DNA of 64,000 bases from Nymphaea colorata (Eukaryota; Streptophyta; Magnoliopsida; Nymphaeales; Nymphaeaceae), in contig NC_045151.1 in the NCBI RefSeq assembly GCF_008831285.2, positions 8,075,682 to 8,139,681 on the forward strand. The letters run 5' to 3'. The position numbers were made by a program, and so were the translations under genes. Below are positions 49,345 to 61,514 of this stretch, piece after piece. The notes beneath the pieces are model-generated. The model was given only the letters and a program-made list of their open reading frames with translations, was not told the origin of the DNA and did not search any database. Position 1 is the stretch's first letter. Every line of letters starts with the position of its first letter.

Positions 49345-52300
49345 TCAATGACGGCCAGAAATTTCTTCAGATGTTGGAGCCAACTCATTACGGCCGAAAC
49401 GATCCTCATCATAAAATGAAGCTCGAACCAACCTACCACCAAAGTATCGACCCTCTAGATCAATAAATGCTCTCGTTGCTTCCTCTGGTCGCTCAAACAG
49501 AATAAATATTCTAACAGCTTCGTCATCTGGAAAACCTGGCTCTGTGATTTCAAATATTAGAACGCGCATAACAGTGCCATGTTTAGCACACTCCTCTGCA
49601 ACTTCACCTTCAAGTTCATCATCAACTTGCCCTGGACCAACCTACACACCAAATAGAATTCACAATCAAGCAGGCCCAAGTGTGAAACAACAAAACAGCT
49701 ATACTATATTGAATATTCTCATCCAAATTCTGTCCCAAAATTTGCATAAACTAAATCAGAAGATTCAGGACCATATCCTTGTTCTGCAAGAGAACTATTT
49801 CTGAATGGGCAAAATTATGGCAAGCTCCCCAGGTGGTTTATTCCGCTGGAAATGAATGGGATATAGGTAAACAAAAAGTGGCCCTTGAGCGGGAGAATGG
49901 GTGGTGCCATTCTGAGGAATGGGCTTGCAGAAGCCATAGTCAAAAGACATGGAACCAAAATATAGCTTGGGGAAGAAAGCATCCTCCCAATTCAGGCCTT
50001 TAAGTAGGAAGTTCGAGCAGATCCCCGACCAAGCAAAGTCTTCCCATTCCTCTGAGTCCTGTAGGACATAAACGCACTTGGATTCCCCCGACTCCTGTTG
50101 ATGATCAGTGACCACTCACCTTGACAGATGGGCACCTTTTACTAGCACTTATCCTCTGAAGCGGACCTTGCACCGAGGGCATCAGATGTCAGGGAGGAGC
50201 TTCCTCCCTCACCATCTGCTTCACCACTTGTGGAAAGTACATTCCGTGAAACATTTATTTTCTTAATGAAACATAAAAATCTGAAAAAGATACAAATAGC
50301 TAGAAATGTCCGACACTTAAGTCAGCTGGTCAACAAACAGGTCACTGCAAGCAATCATTCTTCCCAAATATGGACCAACTTCGGCATCCCTTAAAAGGCT
50401 AAAAGCCTAAAACTACATGGTTCATCGTGTGCAGCCATCTCAAAGGATCCTGCTCAAAGTTCCAATGACTCCTGACCTGTCTAAGCAAGATTTCTGAGCA
50501 GATCATAAGCCAAGCCTTGAAAAGTTGATTTTCCAGGAAATCTGTGGACCTATCCATATTATGCTGAACCTTGGCTTGACATTACTACTAAAGAAGTGCA
50601 GTAAAGATACTTGAATCTCCGTCTGTCAAGCTCTACAGAACTATCAAACAAATCTTCTCATGTACTGAAAGTCTGAATCTAAGCATGAACTTGGACGTCA
50701 AAGTAAACAGACTATTACTGGAAGTCTGGAACAATAACTAATTTCATTTTGACCTCAGCTTTAAACCAAGGATTTAGATGAAACTTAACCAAAGTTTCAT
50801 GATAAAACTCTGGCTCAAGGATACCAAAGCTAGCAGTTCAAGCTGTTTTGTTAGGTCTGCAGAAACAATCTATAATAGTAACTTGAATTTAGAGAGGATT
50901 ATCTCTATAAAATTACACTGGACATTTTTTTGGACATCTAGTGTTGTTCAATGATCCCAACGCCACAAATTGGTTGAAGATTAAGCAGGAACCTTTCATA
51001 TTAAAACGAACACAAGGAGCTCCAGAACATTAAATCTAACTGGCATAATGACAACAGGATCGGGGAGAAATATTCTAAAACGCTACATTTAACTGGCAAA
51101 ATGATTATTCCCATTTGTGTATGCATATTCTCTTTTTTCCATTGGATCAACCTTAAATTATTCATATTATCCCTCTGGAGGTCAAATGTCACAAACACCA
51201 CAGTTACGATTCAAAAAGCGAACCAGAACTCAGGAATGATCTGAATGAGTGATTGCTTTCTCCATGATGCACTTATTAACTGCATTATTGGTTTGAGAAG
51301 GGTTAAGCCAAACATCCTAGAAATAGAATATGAAGACATCTAAAGCAGAAGATTCGAAGCTAGGAACAGAAAAAGAAAAAACAAAATTACTGCTAGCAAC
51401 ACATCTGATTCAAGCTTAAGAGAATGTTTGAATATCTGGAGAAGTTACTCAGGTGACCTATCCTGGATGACTTCACCAGGGTGAAGAGGGTCAGACCCAA
51501 AAACTAGGGAGAGGGAGGAGTTTATCTGCAAGAGCATTCTACCCCGTTTGGAGGAGGGATATTCTTGAACCTATGTGATGAATGTCCCACCCATCAAACA
51601 CACTCTAAGAGAACAATTTTATTTCATTCCCTCCAGGATGTAGCTAGCAATATCAATCAGCTAGTTGTGAATAATTTAACCAACTGCATCATCCATATGC
51701 AACAAAGAAACTAGATTGACAAATCAGTACAAAGTGCAAATATGAAGTTGTCAGTCCATTTAGCAAAAAACAATCAGTGAAATAGATTTATGAGAGAGAG
51801 AGAGAAAGAGAGCATCCAATTCTTTATATTTTTCATGGTGAGATATGGTGAAAGATAGCAATACATTGAAAATATAGGAGGCAAATAATGATCTATGACC
51901 ATGTACTTGTAGAAGAAAAGTAATGATGACTGATAGCATTAACTGCACTATAAAGTTACTCATATTAATGTAAAATATATAAAAATGAATAAAAAAGAGG
52001 CCTTAAAGGAGCATACAACAGTAACCACTCTGACCATATACTAGTAGAAGAAAAGTAATGATGACTGATAGCATTAACTGCACTATAAAGTTACTCATAT
52101 TAATGTAAAATATATAAAAATGAATAAAAAAGAGGCCTTAAAGGAGCATACAACAGTAACCACTCTATCCAAAAACTATCTCACATGGTGTGGGTGAACA
52201 CTTGGGGGAGGAATTTCAAAATACTTGGGTGCATAGACACAATATATAAATATGTAAAAGGATGTAAGCAAACAGTAGTATATTCATTATTGATATTTAT

Positions 52301-55300
52301 AAAATATAAAATAATAAACAAAAGTACATAACTATACAAAAGAAACATAACTGTCAGTTTGTCCAGGCCATATCCTTTACCCACACATGTCCAGCTATGT
52401 TGAAATGGGTGCAACGCCCTTCCAGACACGAGTTTGTGTGACATGGTCCAAGACTTGAATTTTTCTCGCTTTCTAGAGAGTTCAATAAGAACATGGAGAA
52501 ATAGAAAAAGAAAGAAGGAAAAATCAAAGAAAGAAGATTGACTATAATGTCAAGACAAACGCAATAAATGTCACCAACTTCACATCAGACACCCTTTAAA
52601 ATATTCCAGGACCCACACTAACGGCAGGGCCAAGGTTCAAATTGATATGTGGGTTCAAATTGATATGTGGGTTTCTCTATTGAGATGACCGTATATGTGG
52701 CAAATGGGTTTATGTGTGAATACAAAAGTGACTCCGGCTTGAAGCACAATAAAGAACGAATGCCAATGATGGACAAAACATGAACACAACCTTTCACAGC
52801 AAATAACTGTTGCAAGAGGATAAGTGAAGGTATGTTAGCTTCAGTCAGTTCTGAAGGCAAATCAAAAGGTTCCTGATGCAGGAATCATGATATTCTCTTC
52901 TTCATATAAGCTGTCTAGACAAGTGAGGTAATCAAGGATCCCAGGTCATTATGCGAGTGACGAGAGATGAACTTATAGCTCTTGCAGCTCGCAATGGGTG
53001 GCAATAACTTGTATAACATGTTACATGTATCTTCTTTATGCAGCATTGACTTGTTAAAATCATATCTGTCCATGTCAAGCTATTAACAGGCTAAATACCA
53101 GGTTGTTTACTGTAAACTAGTAATTAACAATAAAACATCCCCAGCCTGAGATCTTTTTTCAATTCAAGACATCAAAAAAAAGTCCTACCGTTATCTATGA
53201 AGACATTTGGCACTAAGCAAAACAACCACAAACAAAGTGATTGCAGGAGGCTTCAGGTAGCCTTTTTATTCAACTATGTAATAGCAATAGGTTGTTTGTC
53301 TTCTCCCTTCATCCCTTTGATAAGTTGAAGCTATTCAAGCCTCTACCAGTCAAGAGAAGCTTAGACTACGTGAAACTAAGTTATTTTGTTGACCTAGCCA
53401 TTGCATTAGTTGAACATGGTAGCAAAAACCAACCTGCATTAGCAGCACACTCCAGAACTGAGACTTAACTTATGGTCTTATAGTTATACCGGCTTGCAAG
53501 AGCTAAATATTAGTATCTCGGACTATCTAGAAGTAGAGACTAGCCCTCTTTCCTCCACTTCTGGGCAGTGCTTCACAAGTTCACATACTGATCATTCTTT
53601 CAGCAGCATCTTCAAATACAGTTTACATGAAAGCCAGTCAGTCTGTGCCTTTGCTTTTTAGCATGAGAGTGGGATCGCTTAGTAAGTGAACAATTTGAAG
53701 CACATTCTAATTTCTTGTTTGATAATTCATCTGCTGTTCCTTATATTATCATTTTTATAGAAAGCAGAAGGGATTTGATTAATTCTTCTCATATGTCAGA
53801 AATGGTTTGTATCTATTTGAAGATGATTATCAGTTGGCACCACCTGATGCACCATGTTCTTAATCTACTCCAAATGACAGGAGCAAATGCAATCAAATTT
53901 GAAGAAGAAACTGGTTGTTTTCCTTGGTAACTTATCGACAACTCTCATTCATACATGTATTTTTGAAATTCAATAAATAAACATCAACATGTACTCACTC
54001 GCCTGGAAATCTAAGACATGGTAAATGGGTAGGTGTGATTTATTCATGTTATCTTAGCAGAATGGAAGTCCTATAATTTTCTTGCTGTCTCATAAGTGTT
54101 GGCTCTGGGTCTTTATGGACAACAACTGAGGGGAACATGCTAAGGCCACTTATGTTGTTGTTTCCAAGAACCCCAAGATAGAAATAATTGGACTTGTTGC
54201 AAATTACTGGATTCTTTGAACATGTTAATATAGATTACATATAAACCAAGTCAGAAATATCACTGACATTTTGAAAATACCCAAATATTACTGCCATTTT
54301 AAAGCCAGCTGATAATATAGGCAAATCAAATATTATGACAATTTGAAAACAGCAATGGAGACAAAAATATCACAATGCCATCCAGCAATGTTACCCTGTG
54401 ATATTTCCAATATGTTGCTGAGACATTAAAAAAAAAATCTTTTTTCTGCATCATTATGCACAATTTTCTTTTTCTTCTCATTTTTTCTAACGTTTTCAAG
54501 AGGTTTTGTTACTTTTTCCTTTCTATTGTTGCAAGAAAAATACCATGAAACATACTATCTCATAATCTTTTCTTTTAGTTCTTTACATTCTTAAAAGTAC
54601 TAAAACTTTCAAAAAAAGATTCCTAATATCTTCCTGAGAAAAACCACATCATGTAAACAACTCAAGGGAGAGAAAGTCGAGATGAACAATCCTGACTCAA
54701 TTATGACCATGAACAATCATGCCCAGTATTGTTCCTGGCCAGGTTTTCTTCAGTAGTTTCTTAAGTTCCTTTTAAGATGTAAATTTTCTCGGGAAAATGC
54801 TAAAAGTTTTATAACATAAAAAAATATAAAGAACAAAAGAAGAAAGATATAACGTAATAGATTTTTCTACTACCTTTATTATAAAAAATATGCAGAAACA
54901 TGTAAATGAATTTATGGAACCACAAAAAAAATTACATGCCCAAACAAAGTGAAAAAAGAGTCTCAGGAATATCCCAGAATACCATCATGACTTTTTCAGT
55001 TTTAATGATATTTTGAAAATATCAGTTCATGCTGTTGCATTGCCATTATCAGCTGTCTTTAAAATGGGAATAATATTGGAGTACTTTCAAAAAATATTGG
55101 GATATGTTACTAACTTACTATAGTATAAAGTGACAATATGTCTTCCACTTTATGCATATCGGCCAATTTATGTTCACCGGTAAAGATTCTCAATACCAAC
55201 TTATGTTCAACCTTATATGTGTATGATTGCACCTATCAAATGATCCAATCAGGCCTCACTCGACCTATTACCAGCAGCAGTTATTAAAAAATATAAAATA

Positions 55301-56333
55301 AATGTGTACAATAACATTTTTTCTTCATAAATAAGTCATTTCCCCAGAAAGTTAAACCAGGAATGCTGCTTTTCAATGCTTCATAAAGAAGGAGGGAAGA
55401 GAAAGTTACAGTTCTATGAATGTGAAACATATGAATCCTTACCATGTTTCGAAGTAAGAGAACACGAGTTGGAGGCCCATTCAGATTCACACTCTTGAGC
55501 TTCTTATCAGCTCTAGATTCACTGGCATTGACAATGACACCCGCTCTCCTGTCTGTCTTCTTTGCCATAAGAGGAGTAGTGATTCCTTGCTCCTGCTTCC
55601 CAAGCCCTTGACCCTCCTTCCAACCCATTTTTGCCATCATTTTCTGAGCTGCTGTCATTTGTCCACCAGCTCCAACACCGAGCCCAGCTGTGCTTGATTT
55701 CCCAATAGTGAATCCATCTCCATTAGTAGGGGAAGGTGACCTCGGTGCCGCTGGCAGACCACTTATTGCAGCTCGCCGTTTCCAAGCTTCTTCTCCAGAA
55801 ATGTTTAACGATGCTGACCTCGATTCATATTCCCTTTCCTTCTCTCTTTCCATTGCCTCCCTTTCTCTTTCTAATTCTTTTTTTCTCTCCTGCTCCTTTT
55901 CTTCCTCCTCTTGTCGCCGTCTTTCAAGCTCCCGCTTCATCTCCGCCTCCATTAAACGCCGCCTCCTTTCCCTCCTATATTCTTCATAATCATTAGGTCT
56001 AGCAGGATCATACTCTTCAATTATAGTAGCAGTAACACCAACAAGTGCTGGTTGAATGCCAACTGATTGTATTCCATCATCAATTAAAGTTGATCCAGTA
56101 GAAACTGATGAGACAGTTTTTGTCTGTGATGTTTTAGGTCTTCCCTGGGACTGTTGACTCTTCAAGACTGATTGAGGAGGTGTGAAAAGGTAAGAGGGCT
56201 TACGTAAGGCTGGAGGTGCCATCTTCGCACTGCTTGACCATGTTGATGAACTATTGTTCTTTTCTTCATCCCCTGACGAAGAGGAAGCTACAGAAGCAGG
56301 AGGGGGAAGATCTCCATACAAACCGCCCAACAT
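49345..56333 (-). CDS. DRT111: Splicing factor DRT111 / SPF45 homologue
   Basis: Coding exons 56333-55443 (297 codons, donor ATG|GTAAGG) and 49641-49345 (acceptor GTAG|GTTGG, stop TGA), phase 0, 395 residues; family members are of similar length. The N-terminus MLGGLYGDLPPP is typical of plant SPF45. Residues about 107-112 hold EEYDPARPNDY, 117-172 an Arg/Glu-rich coiled segment (RRERRRRLMEAEMKRELERR), about 226-268 a G-patch (AAQKMMAKMGWKEGQGLGK), and about 290-380 an RRM of the UHM type with RVLIFEITEPGFPDDEAVRI and GRYFGGRLVRASFYDE; GRYFGGR carries the R-x-F-like UHM signature. SPF45 belongs to the U2 snRNP-associated early spliceosome and is nuclear; in Arabidopsis DRT111 affects light and ABA responses through alternative splicing. 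The 5.8-kb intron separates the G-patch and RRM exons. A probable leader intron lies upstream. Confidence 0.95.
49795..50115 (-). pseudogene. Unrecognised protein-like frame in the DRT111 intron
   Basis: An uninterrupted 106-codon minus-strand frame starting at GTG, directly after a stop codon, with an aromatic- and tryptophan-rich composition unlike random AT-rich intron sequence (for example WEDFAWSGICSNF and GLNWEDAFFPKLYFGSM). A splice-donor-like AAG|GTGAGT lies at its upstream edge. I do not recognise the family. It may be a captured or decayed gene or retroelement fragment; it has no ATG and is not part of the DRT111 product. Confidence 0.3.
51897..52166. repeat. 135-bp tandem duplication in the DRT111 intron
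   Basis: Units 51897-52031 and 52032-52166 are almost identical; the only clear differences are in the first 20 bp and at the right edge. The duplication ends directly at the left edge of the hAT-like element (52176). Confidence 0.95.
52176..52446. mobile_element. Second hAT-like non-autonomous element
   Basis: About 271 bp with ends CTATCTCACATGG and, from the right, CCATGTCACACAAACTCG, the same family as 20381-20748. The flanking octamers TCCAAAAA and TCCAAGAC agree in their first five bases, a decayed 8-bp target duplication. Non-coding. Confidence 0.5.
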
Positions 56334-57220
56334 TTTTTTTGTTTCCTCTTGCTATTTCTATGTAAACTTTCTCATCATAAGTAGACTTCTCTTCTCTATA
56401 GTTGCATTCAAGCAGGAACAGGTAAAAATGGAGAAAAAGAAAATAAAGTTAGGAACTCCCACAAGATAAAGGTCCACCTGGAAAAAACAGATAAACGAAA
56501 TCCAGGAAACCCTCATTTTTTATTTGGTTGAGAATGCAAGCCTACTGTAGGTTAGATACTGCATTCAAATTTAGTGGGCCCTTGTTCTCAAACATATGGT
56601 GATGAAAACCACACAGCAAGCAGTGACTGGCAACAAGAATACTCACTTTTTTCGTTGGCAAAAAAGCGAAGAGATAAATAAAGCAGGGAAACCAGTATTT
56701 ATGTTTCCATTAGATGAAGAAGACATAAAGCAAAAATTCCATCTTTTGCTGCTAAAAGAATAACCATAAAAAAGGGCATGAAAACAACAAAGAAGAAGCA
56801 ACAAGCAGCATTGATGCAGGAAATTCCATCGCCCGTGCACGAAGAACATCGAGAAACAACCAACAGATAATAGGGCGGAAGGAATGCTCGCGAACCCAGG
56901 ACCAACGATCCATTCAAAGTCAAGCTCTACAGCAGCTGCTTTAATTTGCAAGCAAGAAGCAACAAGAAGAAAGAAAACAAGAACCTAACGACGGGATCAA
57001 AGAAATTGTCGTATTTATCGAGTTACTGTTTAGGGAAACAGCAAGAACCTAGGAACAAGGCAACCGAAAATATTCTCCCCTTTCTAGGGCTAGGGTTTTA
57101 AGGAGAATTTGCAGATGTATTAGGGGGAGAGGGAGGAAGGAACAGCATACCGGAGAGCTCGTGGAAGACGGCGAGACGAATCGGGCTGAACGGGACGTGT
57201 GGATCTGCCACAACTCGGGA
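56334..57220 (-). other. 5' leader of the DRT111 homologue with probable intron
   Basis: A donor-like CTCCG|GTATGC at 57151/57150 and a candidate acceptor CTATAG|AGAAG at about 56395 would remove some 750 bp and join a short leader exon (from about 57220) to the ATG exon. Inferred from splice-site motifs; reading frames inside, such as 56643-56951, are not conserved products. Confidence 0.5.
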
Positions 57221-57248
57221 AGTCTGACTCCTTAAGCGGCTAAGCCGT

Positions 57249-57255
57249 CTTTATA
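57249..57255 (-). promoter_or_regulatory. TATA box of the DRT111 homologue
   Basis: TATAAAG on the minus strand in the context GGATATAAAGACGG, about 30 bp before the expected start of the leader exon and about 100 bp before the leader donor site. Confidence 0.55.
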
Positions 57256-57259
57256 TCCT

Positions 57260-58842
57260 TATAACTTTCTAACGCAGACCACTGATTTGGTTCTATTTAG
57301 AATAGCCCCAAAATCTGAGCTATTTTTCAGGATCATAGGGTATACTTTTCTCAAATTTTGTATCACAAGCCGGATGTGACTAGACCATGTCTTAGCTCTC
57401 CAATAGCCCGTTTGACAGGGCATCAGCTCGGCTTGATAAGGGTAGAGTCTGGGCTGCTGAAACTTGATTTTGGGCCTGATTTGATATCTGAAACTCGAGC
57501 TTAGGTTAGTTCAATTAAAATAAAAAAAACATTTTTTAAAATAAAAATAAATTTTTTAAATATAAAATATTTTTTAATAATAAAATATATATCATTAATA
57601 AAAATAAAAATAACATTAAAAATTTATCGAACCAAATCGGATCTCATTAAACCGATATGATACATTATTGAGCCTTGAACCAAACTGATACATTATCGAG
57701 TCGGTCCAAACCGATTTCTTTGAGCTCGGACCGGAAATCGGGCCCAATGTCCACCTCTACCGTTTGTCGGCGGTCTATAAAACCCTAGCTAATCTTATAC
57801 TTAGAGTTGATCTTGAGACTACCCTAACCGGCACCCTCCTAGAATCAAACCCAAAAATCTACACGCACATACCAGAGACACCATGCATTGAGAGACGATC
57901 AAGGGTGCCATTCCGCTGCATTTTTTAGACTTGTTCTTCCAACTCAAGTAAGTTCAGAACTTTTGTGGCACCTGTGATGCAGTAACGAACTCTGTCTCTG
58001 CGCATATATGAATATCTTGTCATTTTCTTATATGTTGTTTAGACCATGTCGCCTAAATGTTAAATCATCCTAGACGAAATTAGACAGAATGCCTGCAACA
58101 TGCTAGTTCAGACACAATACATGCGTCGTAAGAACCTAGACAGAGGCAGAGACTATACAGAATCTGGAAAGGAAAAAGGAAATTTTTTTGAGGACCCTCA
58201 TTGACGGTCTGTCTTGAAGCACGCATAAGAGTGAGACAAAGAGAATACCTCTGCCATTTTTTTTATTTCCTTTTCACCTGACCGTAGACCCTGCTACCGC
58301 TCCGTTGAGGTTGACTGTTGGTTCATCTGCAACACTGAACCTAGGGAGCTGTCGCTCGCCGAACGAAACTCCTGCTGCCTTTTTTTATTTTATTGCTTGA
58401 CCCAAGCTGTAGAAGAAAAGGGTTTGACGTTTCCTCTTCTGTCTAAGCCAGAGGATCCACCGTTGTTTTTGGTGGAACCATATCTCCCGGCTTGTCCTTT
58501 GTCACTATCGACATAGAGTAGGTCGTAGATCTTTGTCGGAGAGTAGTGCGTAGGTCTCAGGTCGACCGTGTTTGCCGCCGCTCATCTAGTTCTTTTCCGG
58601 TAGACCCGAAAATTGCTGTTGTTTCCGACGACCACCCAAAGCCCCAATCTGGTAGGTAAGGGCCCTAGACTATCATCAAACGCTGCTTCAGCCGTCTGCT
58701 ATGCAATAGAAATAGAGGAGGATGACTCCCTACGGACGGGAAAAGAGCAACCATGGAGAAGAGGCGGACTAAAGGGAATGGAAAATGAAGAGAATGGAAA
58801 GGAAAAGAAAAAAAAGAGGTGATAAAAAAACTTGTTTGGATA
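57260..58842. other. Intergenic, no gene seen
   Basis: 57520-57630 is almost purely A/T. 58250-58830 is richer in GC and resembles a gene leader, but no product is recognisable. Confidence 0.4.
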
Positions 58843-59749
58843 TAAGGGGGCGTTTGATGCATAGGAAAGAATTTAACATGGTAAATTTTCTTGAAAAATT
58901 TTTCTGAAAAAAAAACAGGATGAAATTTAACCCTTTTTCGATTTGAGGTCATGTTTGATGCATTGGAAGAATTTAACCTGTTAATTTTAACTCTGTTTGA
59001 TGCATAATGAAGAATTTAACTTGGTAAATTTAACCATGTTTGATGCACATGATAGAAAATTTTAAGGGACTTTTTTCAGAAATGAAATAAGTTGTATGAC
59101 AATATTGCGGCCTTCAATTGATGAACCCTAAGATCGATGAAAGCTCATGTTCCTGGATCATCTCATCCATGAGCAAATTCAATCGCAGCTCTATCCATGT
59201 AATCTCTTTTGACATTGAAGTTCAACCCAAGAATTTCTTTTGTTACAAAATACCAATGATTTGGAATTTTTGTTTCTTTTAAATGTTGCCTTGATATATC
59301 TTATCGTAATGTCAAGATCGGGTCTTCCCTTTATTTCCATCAGTGAACTGTGGTCACTGCTTTTCCTAGTATGTGTCAAGTGTTGCAAATGGAGTTTCGA
59401 ACTTTTGACCTCTTTCAATGTGAAAAAGCAAAAGAGAGAAAGGAGAAATGACAAGTCATATACGATTCTCAAGCATTCTTTCCCAAATCAACAACATTTA
59501 TATAAAACCAGAATATCTAAAACAAAATAATATTACATTTTTCATTTGGTAACTGAAACACCCTATAAACTCTACACCAATATGCCAAAAAGTTTTATTT
59601 CTTCAGCACTCAAACACACATATAGTAACACTCATAAAAAGAAACAGCAACAGTAGCAAGGAAGGTTCTTATAGCAGAATCTATTGGTGCAACAGGGAGG
59701 TCTCTTCTTTCTCATTTTGTTTGAAGAGAAACAGGACTGTGCATATTTC

Positions 59750-59943
59750 TCATCCAATGAAGGAAATGCCTTGGAGCAAGAGGGCATCAGCTAGCTTCTT
59801 GTTTGCTGCTTGTGTTGGGTGAATTGAATCTCAGAATACATACTCACTGGCATTGGAGCATGTTCCAATAGACTTTGGATTGCACAAGATTCCAGTCTCC
59901 ACAACTCCTGTTCCACAGCATCCCTTTCTTGTTTCAAGAAACC
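59750..59943 (-). pseudogene. GDSL esterase/lipase last-exon fragment with stop
   Basis: The minus strand from an acceptor-like GGCAG at 59944 reads GFLETRKGCCGTGVVETG, then CNPKSIGTCSNASEYVF, a TGA at 59833-59831, then DSIHPTQAANKKLADALL, ending at a TGA at 59750. This is the C-terminal exon of a plant GDSL lipase, including the block V that carries the catalytic Asp and His (DSIHP). The stop replaces the conserved Trp of VFWDSIHP; TGG to TGA is a single change. No upstream GDSL exons were found to the right, so this is an isolated fragment. The family acts in the secretory pathway on lipid esters; this copy cannot make a complete enzyme. Confidence 0.85.
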
Positions 59944-61230
59944 CTGCCATAGTTCCAATAGCAGTGGATGAGTCACAAAATCAACAGAATTATTTATGAT
60001 GCCACTGTCAAAATATTGGACCATGATTAGTGATGCAACATATCATAAAAGCTAGAATTTTTTATTTTGCTCATGCCGCTGTCAATGAACTAATTTGAGT
60101 GTGATTCATGCTAGTGCCTGAATCACTTCAGGTGGCAGATTGGACCATGTCATGTACAATATACATGATATTCTTTCATTAATTCCTTCACATATGCCTC
60201 CTAAACCTATTCTCAAGGAAGAAGATAAGCAATTTGAGCTTGACATCTGGAGCCCATTAGGCAAGTAACGTCTGTGTGATTATTCTGTTGGAGATGGCAC
60301 AGTTGTTTGATGACCTTACTGTTGCCTCAACCATTAAAATGACAAGTGTATAAGCTCTGCCTCTGCTTTTTCAGAATTATGAACAGAACCTATTCATCTA
60401 ATAGGAAGTGAAGTAGCAGATCTAAGAACAATGAGCAAATAAGATAAATGAGGTCTTTTTGAAGGGAAGTTGTTCCAACACTTCTGCATCAAAGACTTCA
60501 AAACAACGGGGCAGTCAGTCGGCTGGAGGCCACAGGCGACGCATCAAACACTTTGTAAACAGAGGATGGGCCAAACATACAAAACAAATAAGCTAATAAA
60601 GATATTTCAATATATAAGGGCATGAGCAACTCAATCATTCGTAACAAAGAACAATGGAGGTGAAACGAAAATCTATGCTCTGCTAAAACAGAAGGGGATT
60701 TAAGACTCTGGCAATGTAAGGTGAAACGAGGGAATGCAGCCTTCTATGCTATGCTAAAATCGCAACAAAGGGGATTTGAGAAATACCAGAAGTTGACAAA
60801 ACGAGGGCAAAAGCAACAGCGACGGCGGATTGGAGAAGCGGCGACCGTGGCGTTGGCGGATGCTGCCCTATCTTCCCTGCTGGTCAGATGCCAGAAATGA
60901 ATATATTAGGGCAACAGTGAAAGGGAGAAAAGGAGGGCATCAGAGAGCAAGAGAGAAAGGGAGATGCCAACAAAACCTGCGAGCGACGATGATTAGGGCA
61001 CTGATTTGGGAGAAGACGAGGGCATCAGAGAGCAAGAGAGAAAGGGGGAAAGATCACCGGTGACGGCGGAGTGGCGACGGTGGGAGCAGCCTCTGGTGCG
61101 ACATTGAGAAGGCGGCAGGGACGAGCGAGGAAGAGCTGCGGGCGGATGGAGGAAATGAGGGGGAAGGGTGTCGAGCGGGGGAGGGTGTCGAGCGCGGGGG
61201 GAGATGTCGAGTGCAGGGGGAGAGGGCGTC

Positions 61231-61330
61231 AGCGGGTGGAATTCCACCCGCTCCCATTTTGCATTAAACGGGGTGAATTTCACCCCGTTTGATGACATTT
61301 TAGTCGGGCAGGTGAATTTTCACCCGCCCG
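61231..61330. repeat. Three consecutive palindromes with a shared core
   Basis: 61231-61252 is a perfect 22-bp palindrome (AGCGGGTGGAA and its complement). 61266-61290 (AAACGGGGTGA-ATT-TCACCCCGTTT) and 61305-61330 (CGGGCAGGTGA...TCACCCGCCCG) are near-perfect. All centre on GGTGAATTTCACC-like sequence and lie 50-150 bp from the right end of the candidate Harbinger-like element. Confidence 0.9.
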
Positions 61331-61380
61331 TACCATTTTTTCGGAAAAATGCCACTTCAACCGGGCAATCAAATGCCCCC

Positions 61381-61514
61381 TAAAGGAAAGGAAACAATAG
61401 AATTTATAATATTTTACAATAATACATTCAATTTGTGCTCTATCATATAAAGGAAAGGAAACGATAGAATTTATAATATTTTACAATAATACCTTCAATT
61501 CGTGCTCTTTGATG
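61381..61514. repeat. 67-bp tandem duplication
   Basis: TAAAGGAAAGGAAAC(A/G)ATAG... at 61381-61447 is repeated at 61448-61514 with a few differences. The first copy starts exactly at the TAA that borders the candidate Harbinger-like element. Confidence 0.9.

Larger units (their letters stand above)
49642..55442 (-). other. Large intron of the DRT111 homologue
   Basis: A 5.8-kb intron inside the RRM-proximal coding sequence. It holds an unexplained open frame (49795-50115), a 135-bp tandem duplication, a hAT-like element and otherwise AT-rich DNA. Confidence 0.85.
58846..61380. mobile_element. Candidate large Harbinger-like element with captured DNA
   Basis: The left end GGGGGCGTTTGATGCAT and the right end, read inwards, GGGGGCATTTGATTGCC form a terminal inverted repeat, and TAA flanks both sides (58843-58845 and 61381-61383). 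TTTGATGCA is repeated several times near the left end, and three palindromes lie near the right end. The 2.5-kb interior has no transposase but includes a GDSL-lipase last-exon fragment and GC-rich gene-like DNA (60800-61230). The alternative is two separate MITE fragments of one family that happen to face each other. Confidence 0.5.

Noticed and set aside
55284-55442. Extension of the DRT111 exon 1 frame to a 349-residue product
   Set aside because: It would read through a good donor site (ATG|GTAAGG) and lose the conserved RRM encoded by the second exon.
56643-56951. 102-codon minus-strand frame upstream of the DRT111 ATG
   Set aside because: It lies in the probable leader intron, has no family resemblance, and is explained by chance.
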